Shown piece by piece: positions 35,300 through 47,062 of a stretch of 64,000 nucleotides of DNA. The notes beneath the pieces are model-generated. The model was not told the origin of the DNA, made no database searches, and worked only from the letters and a program-made list of their open reading frames with translations. Position 1 is the stretch's first letter, and every line of letters begins with the position of its first letter. Made by a program: the position numbers and the translations under genes. Source of the stretch: Cunninghamia lanceolata. Lineage: Eukaryota; Streptophyta; Pinopsida; Cupressales; Cupressaceae. Location of the stretch: the NCBI GenBank assembly GCA_027924645.1, contig BSBN01000860.1, forward strand, positions 9,548,001-9,612,000, given 5' to 3'.

Positions 35300-36005
35300 T
35301 ATATATGGATGTTAAGAAATTTGTGTAGAACTATAAGATTTGTCAAGTGTCAATATCAATAATTACCTATATCAAAGATACCATGGGATAATGTTAGTAT
35401 GAGTTTTGTTTTATGTTTTCCAAGAACTCAATGAGGAGCTAATTTTACTTCTATAGTTATTGATAGATTTTCCAAGATGACACATTTTATTACTTATACA
35501 AAAACTAATGATGTTGTGGATATATCTGATCTCTTTTTCAAAAAATTGTGAGATTGCATGGGTGAACTAAAATCATTGTACCAGATAAAGATGTAAAATT
35601 TGTTGGTCATTTTTGATAGTTATTGTGGAAGAATTTGAATACTAATTTAAAGTTTAGTTGAATATATCACCTATAAACTAATGGAAATATAAAATTTGTG
35701 AATAGAAGTTCAATAATCTTAGTGATGTTTATCAAGTGAAAGGACATGTATTTGAATTTGGAATTATTGCAAGCTGAATTTTCTATTAACAATTCATTAA
35801 AAAGTACATATAAGATACTATTTGAGGTTGTTAATAGATAGAGTCAAAAAAATGTGTTAGAGCTAAGAAACCTTACCAAAAATCATAAGAGGAGTTTTAT
35901 AGATAAGGATTACGTAGAAGACATGAAGAAGTTACACCAATAAGGACGAATATAGATGGGAAAACTAAATAGTGAGTAAAAATAACATCTAGATCATAAG
36001 AAGAG
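35300..36005 (+). pseudogene. Integrase relic of an older chromovirus (5' part)
   Basis: The translation in mixed frames still shows the integrase core order: the first Asp block region near 35410, then IDFPR- and FITYTKTNDVVDISDLFFK-like runs, then a weak late core near 35600-35830. Many stops and frameshifts mark it as the oldest layer here. It is split at AAGAG (36001-36005) by the chromovirus inserted next to it, and resumes at 42105. Confidence 0.7.
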
Positions 36006-36587
36006 AGATGTCAGAGCATCACATCACTTTCTCTATCTTTTAGTTTAGTTTGTTCTATTCTCTGGTAGTTATGCTAGTTTAAGATGTTGTCGAGTCTTCT
36101 CTGTTTTAGTAACAACTTCACTTCCTGTTGCCATTAAGACAAGAACCAAACTCTCTAATTTCTTCTTGCTTTCGATAGTCAAAGAACCCATTGCCAATGA
36201 TAGTTGTTAACAACCAATTTTTTGAAGTTGATCAGAGTTCGTTGGAGGAAGGATGGTCATTATGTAGGGGTCATTGTGAAGGTCATTGGCCTCAGAGAAT
36301 GAAAGGAGGCAGAACGTGGAAGTGAGGGGGGAAGTGAGAAATGCAAGACCATGTAACAGTTCGAAGAGAAATCAATAATATGTTACTTTTCTATGAATTA
36401 GTTATTTTTCGGTCTCTCTATAGTCTATGATGATCTAATGTTGAATTTTATTTACTGTTTCATAATCCATATCCCAGTTTCAATGCATTGACTATGTTTG
36501 GTATTGAGGAATCAAATAGACTTGAAGTTTCAGTTATCACTGTTGTAAAGAGTTCCTGTTTGTGTTTAACCAGTAAGGTTGCTATCA
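36006..36587 (+). repeat. 5' LTR of the plus-strand chromovirus
   Basis: 582 bp; matches 41510-42104 along its whole length with scattered substitutions and one short gap. Confidence 0.88.
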
Positions 36588-36724
36588 ATTTGGTATCAGA
36601 GCCCATAAAGATTTGGACTGTTGGTACAAAGGGCAGCAAGTCACTGAGAGCATTGAGAGGTAGAGGAGCCTGAGGAAGAGGTAGAAGATGAGATGAGGAT
36701 GGAGTCCTTGAAATGTTGTAGAAC

Positions 36725-37740
36725 TTGACTGCACGAATGGATGCCATGGAGATGGCACAGAGAAGAGGAACACCAGCGGATGATGCTAGTGAAATTGAAG
36801 AGGAAGAGAGACCACAAGAAGAAGATGAAGAGGAGCATGAAGGGTCTAAACCTTTTGAAGAAAGATTGTTGAGAATAATTTTGAATGTTGGTGCCAAACC
36901 AAAGATTGAGGTTCCCACATATTTTGGAAGCCTCAATGGAGAAGAACTTATAGATTGGATTAATGACCTAGATAAGTATTTTGAATATGAGGGAGTTGCA
37001 GAAGAAAGGATAGTGAAGTTTACTTGTACAAGATTGAAAGGTCACGCTGCGATGTGGTGGGATTATGTTCAAACTGAGAGGAGAAAGAAGAATAAGGAAA
37101 ATATTAGTTCTTGGGATCGTATGGTTGCAAAGTTGAAAGCAAAGTTCTTGCTAGGAGACTATCAAACTAATCTATTCAAAAGATTGCAAAACCATAAACA
37201 AAAAGTTATGTCAGTCAAGGATTACATGGAATAATTCTATAAATTGGTGATTCAGTTTGGGCATAGTGAAGAGGACATGGAGAAAGTAGCAAGGAACTTA
37301 AATGGATTAAAGTATAGTTTGTAGGATGAACTGAGCCTTGTGTCCCCTAGAAGTTTAGAAGAGGCTTACCAGTTATCCCTTAAGGCAGAGGAGAAGTTGC
37401 AAAGGAAACAAAGTCAACAAGAAAGAAAGAGAGGAAGATGATTTAGAGGGAGAGGACAGAAGTTTGGAAGGGGACATCAACATCATCGCAAAGAGGTGGA
37501 TTCCAAGGAAGAGGCCAAGGGTTTACCGGTAACTTTTTTAAGTGTAATCAATATGTTGGTCACAAGAGTTGGGAATGTCCAAAATCTTCACAGGGAGGCT
37601 ATAACAAAAATGAAAGAAGCAATCGGATTGTACAAGGAGATCAAGAGAGTGTTGGGTCACCGGCACATCACCAAGAAGAGCCTGAATTTGGAGAAAGTTT
37701 GCTGCTCAAAAGAGTGTTGCTAAAGCCACCCAAGGATAAT
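36725..37740 (+). pseudogene. Chromovirus gag
   Basis: A frame from 36725 has an acidic N-terminus (EIEEEERPQEEDEEEHEG) and the capsid signature ELIDWINDLDKYFEYEGVAE, KFTCTRLKGHAAMWWDYVQ. A TAA at 37232 ends it early. The rest continues in frame with further stops (VARNLNGLKYSL, SLEEAYQLSLKAEEKLQRKQ), then enters an Arg/Gly-rich region. A clear CCHC knuckle is not recovered, because the region around 37540-37740 is frameshifted. Confidence 0.82.
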
Positions 37741-37744
37741 CAAG

Positions 37745-39990
37745 AACCAGTATAAAGGAGAGCCTTGTTCAAGATGTAATATAAGGAAAAAGGTAAGTGT
37801 TGTAAGTTGATTATAAATAGTGGAAGTATGGATAATATAGTGTGTGTTGAAATGGTAGAGAAATTGGGACTTGAAAGAACTAAACATCCCACACCATATA
37901 AAGTTTTTTGGTTACAAAAGTGTCATCAATTGCTGGTTAATGAATAGGCTATTGTAGAATTCTAAATTGTTATTTATAAGGATAATCTTGTATGTGATAT
38001 CATGCCCATGGATGTATGTCATGTGTTGCTTGGAAGAGCTTGGTAGTTTGACAAGAAGGCAGTGCATAATGGGAGAGATAATACTTACATGATTGAGAAG
38101 AATGAAGTCAAACATACCCTTTTACCTATGCAAGAATGAGAAGAGAACAATAGTAGTGGGCAGCAACAAAGTAATGTTGGTAAGTGGCAAGGAGTTTTAA
38201 AATGAGATGAAGAATCAAGAAGTAGGATTTGCTTTGGTTCCTAAACTTTCTATTGTGTTTACATCTACAAGATTAGATGATTTGCCTAATGAAGTGCAAG
38301 ATATTGTGAATGAACATATGGATATTGTAGCAATGGATCTACTTGATGTGTTGCCACCTATGAGAAGCATTAATCATCATATGGACTTGATTCCAGGGGC
38401 TAGCTTGTCAAACAAGACTGCCTATAGATTGAATCCAAAGGAAAATGAGGAGATTTGAAAGCAAGTTGAGGAACTACTCAAGAAAGGTTTGATAAGAGAG
38501 AGCCTTAGCCCTTGTGTTGTTCCTACAGTTCTAGTGCCAAAAAAGGAGGTCAATGGAGAATGTGCACAGATTCTAGAGCAATAAATAAGATAACTATTAG
38601 ATATATATTTCCTATTCCTAGAATTGAAGATTTAATGGATTATTTGAGTGGCTCAATGTATTTTTCTAAGATAGATCTGAAAAGTGGTTACCATCAAATT
38701 AGAATCAGACCTAGGGATGAATGGAAAACAACCTTTAAAAATAATGATGGGCTTTATGAATGGTTGGTTATGCCTTTTGGGCTTTCTAATGCCCCTAGTA
38801 CTTTTATGAGGCTTATGAATGAGGTCCTAAAACCATTTCTTGGAAAGTTTGTGATAGTATATCTTGATGACATTTTGGTGTTTAGGAAGTCAAAATAGGA
38901 GCACTTGGAACATTTGAGAATGGTTATGACAAGGTTACTATTGGAAGATGGTCAGCTCTCCCCATGGAATTCATGACATGGACTAACCGCCTCCCGTGGA
39001 TTCATTAACTCTGGCACTTGTATCAGAAATTGACAGGTTGACCTTTTGGTTTAACAACAATCATGGGCCAACAATTGGTATCAGAGCAAAAGGTCATGGG
39101 TTTGAATCCCCCTAGGTAACGTTGGGAGGGCGTTTGTTGGCAGACGGTCATCACTCCCCATGGGATTCGTGACATGGACTAACCGCCTCTCATGGATTCA
39201 TTAACTCTGGCGCTTGTATCAAAATTTGATAGGTCGACCTTTTGGTTTAACGATAATCATGGGCCAATAGTTACACAAGGAGAAGTTGTAGATTAACATT
39301 ATGAAGTGTGTGATTATGCAGACCGAACTGGTTTATTTGGGATTTGTGGTGTTCAAGGATGGATTAAAGATGGATAAGGAGAACCTGTTCAAGCCATCCT
39401 TGATTGGCCAACACCTAGGAGTGCAATGGAGGTAAGAAGTTTTCATGGCCTTTCTAGTTTTTATAGAAAATTCATTAAGAATTTCAGTCATGTAGTTGCT
39501 CCAATACTTGAAACCATTAAGGCAGACAAAAGTTAGTTTGTATGGAAACAAGAAGATGAAAGGAGATTTGAATTTCTCAAACAAAAGGTGAGTGAACAAC
39601 CTATTCTTAGTTTGTTCGATTTCAATAAGGTATTCCAAGTTGAATGTGATGCTAGTGGACTGGCAATAGGGGTTGTTCTTAGTCAAGAGGGGAAACATGT
39701 GGATTACTTTAGTGAAACGTTAAATGAAGCTAAGAAGAAATATTCAACATATGATCTTGAGTTTTATGCATTAGTTTAGTCGTTAAAGAAGTGGAGGCAT
39801 TATTTACTTCCTAAGGAGTTTATTGTTTATATAGATAATCATGCATTGCAATTCATTAACAACCAACATAAACTCAATCAAAGGCATGTCAAATGGGTAG
39901 AGTATCTTTAGAGTTTTAATTTTGTATTGAAGCATAAGAGTGGGCAAACAAATAGGGTTGCAGATGCATTAAGTAGAAGAGCTTTGTTGT
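37745..39990 (+). pseudogene. Chromovirus protease tail, reverse transcriptase and RNase H, split by a TRIM
   Basis: The protease tail appears near 38005 (IMPMDVCHVLLGRAW). RT enters at 38350 (LDVLPPMRSINHHMDLIPGA) and the core follows at 38512-38898 with [40 protein letters not shown] and the catalytic box [11 protein letters not shown]. The 331-bp TRIM cuts the thumb region at 38939. RNase H starts near 39620 (FQVECDASGLAIGVVLSQEG) and ends near 39990 (LKHKSGQTNRVADALSRRA). Multiple in-frame stops rule out a functional polyprotein. Confidence 0.87.
38934..39274 (+). mobile_element. TRIM (terminal-repeat retrotransposon in miniature), 331 bp
   Basis: Two 135-bp direct repeats, 38939-39073 and 39135-39269, flank only 61 bp. 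The gap begins with the primer-binding site TTGGTATCAGAGC and ends with a purine tract (TTGGGAGGG). The target duplication GTTAC lies at 38934-38938 and 39270-39274, and the host RT frame resumes after it. The inner LTR ends are canonical (TGTTGG, CCAACA). The outer ends read TATTGG and CCAATA, each one transition away. No protein is encoded, so it was mobilised in trans. Confidence 0.9.
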
Positions 39991-40037
39991 TTCATGAAAT
40001 ATAGGATAACAATGTTGGTTTTGATCATTTAAAGGAG

Positions 40038-41480
40038 ATGTATGTGGATGATGTAGATTTCAATGATGCATATGAGGTGTGCAGCAGTCTTGTCAGCAAA
40101 GATAGAGGACCGTGGATGGATTATATGCTACAAGAAGGATTGTTATTCAAAGGAACTAAGTTGTGCATACTGAGGGGATCTATGAGAGATAATTTATTGA
40201 AGGAGAAGCACTGTGGTAGCCTTGCTGGTCACTTTGGACATGTTAAAACTTATTTGCAGCTAAGTACTCATTACTATTGGCCTAAGATGCAAACAGATAT
40301 TAAGAAGTATGTGGAAATATGTAGAGTTTGTCAACATGCAAAAGGAAGAAGTCAAAATGCTGGGCTATATCAACCACTTCCAGTTCCATCTAGGCCTTGG
40401 GATTCTGTAAGTATGGATTTTGTTTTGGGTTTGCCTCGAACTCGAAGGGGCAATGATTTAATATTTGTTGTTGTGGATAGATTTTTGAAAGTGGTTCACT
40501 TCATTCCATGTAAGAAAACTAGTGATGCTACTAACATTGCCAATTTGTTCTTCAAAGAAGTAGTAAGGTTGCATGGTATTCTGAAAAGTATCATATCTAA
40601 TAGGGACACTAAATTTGTGGGCCATTTCTGGAGGACTCTTTGGAAGAAATTGGGAACAAATTTGTGTTTTAGCTCAGCTTACCACCCCGAAACGGACAGT
40701 CAAACTGAGGTAGTGAAAAGGATACTTGGTAATATGTTAAGATGTTTGATTGGAAAGTCACCTGAGAATTGGGATCTTGCATTGGCACAGGCTGAATTTG
40801 CAAATAATGACTCCCTTAATAAGAGCACTGGTTATAGTCCATTTTATGTAGTGTATGGTGTACATCCCAGGGGTGTGTTCAAACTTCAAGATCTTGGTGG
40901 AATGGAGAAGATAAGTACAGATGGAGAAGACTTTGCTAAAGTCATCCATGGTCTTCATGAAGAGGTGAAAAGAAACATAGAAGAAACCAATCGGCACTAC
41001 AAATAGTATGCTGATAAAAGCCAGAGAGAATTGCAATTTCAAGTAGGGGATCTTGTCTTGGCTCATCTTAGGAAGGAAAGATTTCCAAAAAGTGAATACA
41101 ATAAACTGAAAATGAAGAAAGTGGGTCCTTGTAAAATCCTTCAAAGGTTCTCAACAAATGCCTATGAAATAGACCTACCATCAGACTTAGGCATTTCCCC
41201 TATTTTTAATGTAGCAAACTTATATCCATACAAGGGAGATGGGTTAGATAACATAACAGAGACAGAAATACCCTTTCTCAAGGAAAAGCAAGGAAACACA
41301 TCGACTCCATTGGAGATAGAATGCATTCTAGATCGACAAGTGTTGAAGAAGACCCACAAGAAAGACTATTTCAGATATCTAGTTAAGTGGTGAAATCCAC
41401 TGATAGAAGATGCTTCTTGGCTCATTGAACTAGAGATCATCAAGTTGGGTCATTCTGTAGCAGATTTCATGAGCAGGAGC
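40038..41480 (+). pseudogene. Chromovirus integrase and chromodomain
   Basis: An open run of 322 codons (40038-41006) covers the zinc-binding N-terminus (CRVCQHAKGRSQ), the catalytic core start [20 protein letters not shown] and the late core HPETDSQTEVVKR. The second core Asp motif reads SNRDTKF where active enzymes have S-D-R-D, so it is probably inactive. After one stop the C-terminal domain (41031-41393) gives [20 protein letters not shown] and [17 protein letters not shown] chromodomain (FRYLVKW, then a TGA, NPLIEDASW) ends near 41480. This is the best preserved part of the element. Confidence 0.88.
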
Positions 41481-41509
41481 TCATGATTTGTTTTCTTGGT
41501 TGGGGAGTT

Positions 41510-42104
41510 TGATGTCGGAGCATCACATCACTTTCTCTATCTTTTAGTTTAATTTTTCTGTTCTCTGGCAGTTATGCTAGTTCAAGATGTTGTTGGGTCT
41601 TCTCTATTTTAGTAACAACTTCACTTCTTATCACCATTAAGACAGGAACCAAACTCTCTAATTTCTTCTTTCTTCCAGTAGTCAAAGAACCCGTTGCCAA
41701 TGACAGTTGTTAACAACCAATTTTTTGAAGTTGATCAGAGTTCGTTGGAGGAAGGAGGGTCATTCTATAGGGGTTGTTGTGAAGGTCATTCGCCCTGGAG
41801 AATGAAAGGAGGCAGAACATGGAAGCAAGGGGGGAAGTGAGAAATGCAAGACAATGTAACAGTTCGAAGAGAAATCAATAAAAGTGTTATTGTTCTATGA
41901 ATTAGTTGTTTTTCAATTTCTCTGTAGTCTATGGTGATCTAATGTTGAATTTTATTTACTGTTTCATAATCCATATCCTGGTTTCAATGCATTGACTATG
42001 TTTGGGTATTGAGGAATCAAATAGACTTAAAGTTTCTATCTTTGTTTCTATTATCATTGCTGTAAGGAGTTCCTGTTTGTGTTTAACCAGTAAGGTTGCT
42101 ATCA
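41510..42104 (+). repeat. 3' LTR of the plus-strand chromovirus
   Basis: 595 bp, TGATGTCGGAGCATC...GCTATCA; followed by the AAGAG target duplication. Comparing it with 36006-36587 base by base would date the insertion. Confidence 0.88.
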
Positions 42105-42550
42105 AAGAGACATAAGGAATATGATGTTGGAGACTTAGACATCGTCTCTTTGAGGAAAGAGATATTTACATAAGGGATTTATAACAAGTTGAAAAGGAAC
42201 AAGACTTGACCATGCAATATAATTGGTAAAATTTCTAGTAGTGCATGCATATGAGATTAAAATCTTGAGTATGAAATTTCACCTATATTCAATATTTTAG
42301 ATTTGTATGAATATCATGGGGAAAAATTAAATAACTTGTAGGAGGAGATTGGTTTTTAAATATGAAAGAGAAGGTTTAGGAGATAAAGGATATTCTAAGA
42401 AAAATGATAGTACATAGAACCAAAAACAAGAGTTATGAAGAATACACGGTGAAGTGGAAAGATAATGTTTTTTGAAGACTCCACATGGATATCCAAAGCT
42501 AAGTTTGATTTCTATGGTTTTACTTTAGCTCAAAGCCTTGAATGAAAGTG
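42105..42550 (+). pseudogene. Integrase C-terminus and chromodomain of the older chromovirus
   Basis: The older frame resumes after the inserted element: KEYDVGDLDIVSLRKERY, then a broken C-terminal domain, then a chromodomain-like run (YEEYTVKWKDNVFEDSTWIS, with a frameshift). Together with 35300-36005 it is one split integrase. Confidence 0.72.
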
Positions 42551-45500
42551 TCTCAAGGCTCACTTATTTTGTATCCAAAGTGTATGATGTAGAAGCATCA
42601 TAGGATTATAAGAAGTCATGTTTAAACCAAAACATTTATTTTCATGTTTATTTTACTTTGTAGGTATTTTCTAGTCTTTCTTGTCATTTTGTGTTAGTTT
42701 TCCATAATTTGTGGTATCATAAATACATTTCTCTATTTCAATCTTTAAACTAGACAATATAGGCATAGTCAATAGGTTTTCATACCATATTTCATTACAT
42801 TTTGATTATTTTGTGTTGTGGTTTGAAATATAAGGTTGACAAAGCATCCTAAACATCCCATTAAAATTTCATACATTCTGATTACAAAATCCATGACTCA
42901 GTTGTAAGGGACATTAATTAGACTATGTACCAAAAATTTGAATCTCACATCAATTCCTATGTTTATCTATCTAAATTTTGGGTCCTAAAAAGGGTCATAT
43001 GAAACTAAATTTAAAAATTCAGAGATTCCTAGCTTGAATTACATTGAAGAAGGTAAATTTGCATGCTATCGAGGTGATATTCCTTAAATTCAAAGCCTCA
43101 TTGAAGACACAAAGAAGAAATTAAGCTACTGTTAACTTCTACATTACATTAAATATGAGTTAGGTTGGAAAATTCCAATTTATAGGAAACTAAAATATAG
43201 AATTAATAAACTAAGTTTAGAATTGTAAATAGAAGAAATAAATGAACTTGAAACCAAATGATGAATCTCACTATCTCAAACTCTAGTGTAGCACACATAT
43301 GTCTATGTGATGTGTTACAATATTTTTTTCATGTTATCCCATTAAGTTGCAAAATACAAGGCTTTCACTAGATTTCAAACTCACCTGCACAAAAAAAAAA
43401 AAAGGACATCTAAAACAACAAACTAGGGGATACCAAATAATATAGAAATAATAAAATGAAGCTAAACTAACTGACTAAATTGAATGAAAATTAAAGGGGG
43501 AGACACCGACAAACCTCTATGTAGTTGAATGTTTCCCAAAAAACCTGTGGCTAAAATAAGAGAAAATTTTGGGGTTGTTTGGGAGCTTGCCTCCAAGTCA
43601 AGCTCCTATGTTGCTCTTTGAACCTCCATGAACAAGCAATGTGATAAAAAGATTAGAAAATGATGTGTGCTCCTATCCTATGTGTATTTAGGAATTAAGA
43701 GCAATGATAATATAAAGAGTGCAATACTACTCAAACAAAAGCCAAGACAATATTACAGATGCATGATGTAGAATAGAAATAGGTGAGATTTTTGGAGTTG
43801 TCATTGAAAATCCAGTAGCATGGAGCCTCAACAACTCTCAACAATGGAGTGTGTAGCCACACATAGTAAAGATAAGAGAGCCAAATATATTGAAAGAGAA
43901 TAGAATGAGATACCTTGAGAGAGATTCAAAAGTTATTTTCACATAAGGGTTATGAGGAAGATGAATGGTCGGATTTGGGTGTTGGAGGTATTTTCTGATA
44001 GGCATTTGTTATAGTAGGCAACAACATGTTTCTAGGTGGGAAGCAATGTTTTAAATTTTTATAAACTCATGGGATGCGAGTGCATCATGTGTAGACATCA
44101 TCGCATCATGCTAGTGTCCTAGAGAAATCACTCAAAATTTAGTACATGTTCTCCAGATAGCGAGAAGAATTAGAATTTGATAAAACAATTGGTGATCTAG
44201 TGAAGCAAAAGTCTATGGAAAGGATAAAATGATCTCTAAAACATACTAAGAGAATGGACACTAAATCAAGGCCAAAATATAGCATTAAATTATAAGGGTA
44301 TGCAATTTTTGACATTATAGAAGATAAAATCATTTAATTTTAGAACTATTGATTCTTAGCACATTCCTCTATAATGGTGTAATATATTTTTATGTGCTGC
44401 ATATCATTCTACATCCATCTATATAAGGATAAATTTAATATCATTCGAGGATAGTAAATTCTAAATGGGAAAGATAGCTCAGATAAAGAATTGAAGATCG
44501 AAATATTATAAGATCTTATGAGATCTAGTTTGTAATCAGACAATTGAGGCCTAACATGTATCAAAGATCTTGAAGCTATGCTGTAACTGCATTTGTGGAA
44601 TAATAAATCAGTCCATTGCTTGAGATTTACATTATATTTTGTGCATGAATTGTTGTACATTTACTTTTATTATGTGGTTAGACAATCTTTAATTATATTC
44701 TCTAACCTTGACTATGTCATTTTGCACTCCAACATTTTCCACTTCTTTGTATTTTCATTTCAATTTATTTTTCTATAGGATATGATCATTGGGTTTTATT
44801 TCATCTATTCCTATTTCATATATCTTTCTATTTACATTACTAATATGTTGTTGCAAGGTGTAATTATGATTTTCTTGCAAATACAAATGAGGCATCACTT
44901 GTCGTTTTATAGAATTTCATTAGGGGTTTAGTGTAAGAAACTTAGATGTAAGGGGATTCAATCTAAGGGGTTCAATTGAACACACATATTAAGCTCCATT
45001 ATACTAAATATGCCTATGTGGCACCTTCTTGGTACCCTCTTCCCCTCCTATCCACATGTTGCAATTTTAGTGGAAAAAAAATGCCATTTTGCATCACATT
45101 TTTTGGTGTCAAACAAAGTTATATAAACATGAAATTTTATAGGTAAGTAACCCTCATTGTTAGCTTTCTAAAAATAATAATACACATTATGATCTTATTT
45201 AAATATATATTTTTAATTGTATAATCTATATAGATATGTTACAAAAAATAATAGCCTCTATTCAAGACACTAGGAAAAATAACAAACTATGTTAGAAGAA
45301 TCTCAAAAGATTGCATTGCACCCTATTGATGTCCTTGTTTCATTGGAAAAAAGTCATTTTGATATATACACAAAGAGAAACATGTTAGAGAAAAATAATG
45401 GTCTAAATTTCTATTATAACAATTAAAGAATTATTAATAATAAAATATTCAATAAAAAATATCTAATAATATTGATGCAGTAGATATGAGTTAATGATAT

Positions 45501-46429
45501 ATGCCTAAAACTTTATTATAATATTTTATTTATAGTTCAAGTTATGTGTTACAAGAAAATGCTATTCAATATAATTAGTAGAAATATAATATGTACTTTA
45601 TTGAAAACTAACCAAATATTATTGAAATATATTTTTTTTATAAAATTTAGATAAATACTAATGCTCTAAATTTTTAGGCTTGACTCAAATGAAGATGTCA
45701 TATTTTACAAAATGAGAGTTTTTGACTCTAGATCACTTATGCAAGTGCATAAGTGATCTCCACGAATGTAGATTTGAACCTATAGGTAGAACTAATCTAG
45801 GACTCACAAATCTAATATTGTAGAATGTGGACTATTGGAGATTGACTCACTTTGATTTATGTTACCTAATGGTGTGTAAAGACAAACAATATTTAAGAAC
45901 ACCTTTGAGGAAATTATGAGATTGCAAGGGTCAGTTCTCCTTGGTCACAGCCCTAACAAACCAACTTTATAGTTATTTGAGCAAAAGATTGAAGACAACT
46001 GAGCAAGTGTGTAGTTGACCTAGGATGATACCACAAGTAGACAAATGCATAATAGATTCTCCTTTAAGCTTTTAGAATTAGATGTTATTCTCACACTCCA
46101 TCAGGATTTCAAATGAATGAATGTTAAATACAATAACCAGCTCTACAAATTAACAAAACATTTGTGAGGTTCGCTAACAATGATTAGTGAAATGGTTGGC
46201 AAGGTATGAATTTGACTTTAAAAGTTTAGGAATAATTTATGACTGCAAAAATGACCTAAATCAAATCCATACCTTCAAATCTAATCTATAGTGGTGAATA
46301 ATAAATCTATAAATAAAAAATGAACATCTAAAGATCAATAATAAATAAAATTAAGATGTATAATATCATAATTCAAATTTATAAAGAATATAAATTATTT
46401 GTAAACTAATTATTAATTTAAAACTCTCT
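42551..46429. other. Intergenic AT-rich stretch without gene
   Basis: No coding sequence can be supported here. It contains a perfect 30-bp palindrome at 45730-45759, and a phrase near 44950 (AAGGGGATTCAATCTAAGGG) resembling 19070 inside the TIR element. The rest is low-complexity AT-rich DNA. Confidence 0.5.
45730..45759. repeat. Perfect 30-bp palindrome
   Basis: Arms AGATCACTTATGCA on both strands are separated by only two bases. As RNA it would form a tight 14-bp stem, but a two-base loop is too small, so the innermost pairs would open. No nearby gene or terminator context gives it a role. Confidence 0.75.
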
Positions 46430-46965
46430 TATCAAGATGAACCAAAACATAAGGAAAATGACATGGGTGTGAAATTTTCACCATTACAAAAATATCCATA
46501 TGCCCATTAATTTAAAATGCTTTTTAAGTCTTTTAAATCTAATACCCTAATTGTTAGAGTCAATAATGGTTGAGGTTGAGCCGTTGTATTACATATATAA
46601 AATGAATAGAAGTAAGATCTTAGAACACAACATATTTGAAAGTCTTCAAAATATAATATTTTAAAATTAAGTCTTAAAAATAAGATAACCAAACAAATAA
46701 GATTATCGATCTCTAAAAAAAATTCGCTAAAAAAGAATCCGGATCTAGAATTTATTGACTCGTGACTTGACTGGTGACTGGTGATGGTGTAGTGTAAATT
46801 TAACCCGCAGTAATGACAAGTTGAAATTCAATCCTTCACGAAGCCAGTGCAAATTTCTAAAGACTAAATAAATTAGGTTGGCAAAATGTTAAAACCTTTA
46901 CCATTGTAAGAAGCTGTGGATTAGACAGAACATACCAACAGAATATCCTCTTCAACAGTTTGCCT
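46430..46965 (+). repeat. Chitinase upstream segment, copy 2
   Basis: 46430-46705 matches 10590-10880, and 46918-46955 matches 16515-16555 of the orphan copy. The distal block present at 1-590 and 15160-15760 is missing here, so copy 2 has lost or never had that part. No coding sequence. Confidence 0.7.
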
Positions 46966-47031
46966 AGCTACGTGAACGTTACGCAAAAATGTCTCTCACC
47001 GTGTATTATACGATAATACCCATTATAAATA
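46966..47031 (+). promoter_or_regulatory. Core promoter of chitinase copy 2
   Basis: AGCTACGTGAACGTTACGC at 46966 and onward is almost identical to 1265-1312, and the TATA box CATTATAAATAG ends near 47032. The spacing between the block and the TATA box is about 7-8 bp shorter than in copy 1. The sequence upstream of 46966 is different from that directly upstream of copy 1, so the two genes share only the proximal promoter. Confidence 0.65.
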
Positions 47032-47062
47032 GCGGTAGCCAATAGAGGAGAATAAACACAGA

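Larger units (their letters stand above)
36001..42109 (+). mobile_element. Plus-strand chromovirus (Ty3/gypsy), itself interrupted by a TRIM
   Basis: LTRs at 36006-36587 and 41510-42104 share GATGTC...GCTATCA ends, and the 5' copy has lost the first T. The target duplication AAGAG lies at 36001-36005 and 42105-42109. The primer-binding site TTGGTATCAGAGCCC follows the 5' LTR at 36590. A purine tract (GGTTGGGGAGTT) precedes the 3' LTR. The interior holds gag, protease, RT-RNase H, integrase and chromodomain in the standard gypsy order, each broken by stops. It is inserted into an older chromovirus integrase. Confidence 0.9.

Noticed and set aside
39076..39134. tRNA-like sequence inside the TRIM (TTGGTATCAGAGC followed by GGTTTGAATCC)
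   Set aside because: The first part is the expected primer-binding site; the second resembles a B box, but no tRNA cloverleaf or A box could be completed.
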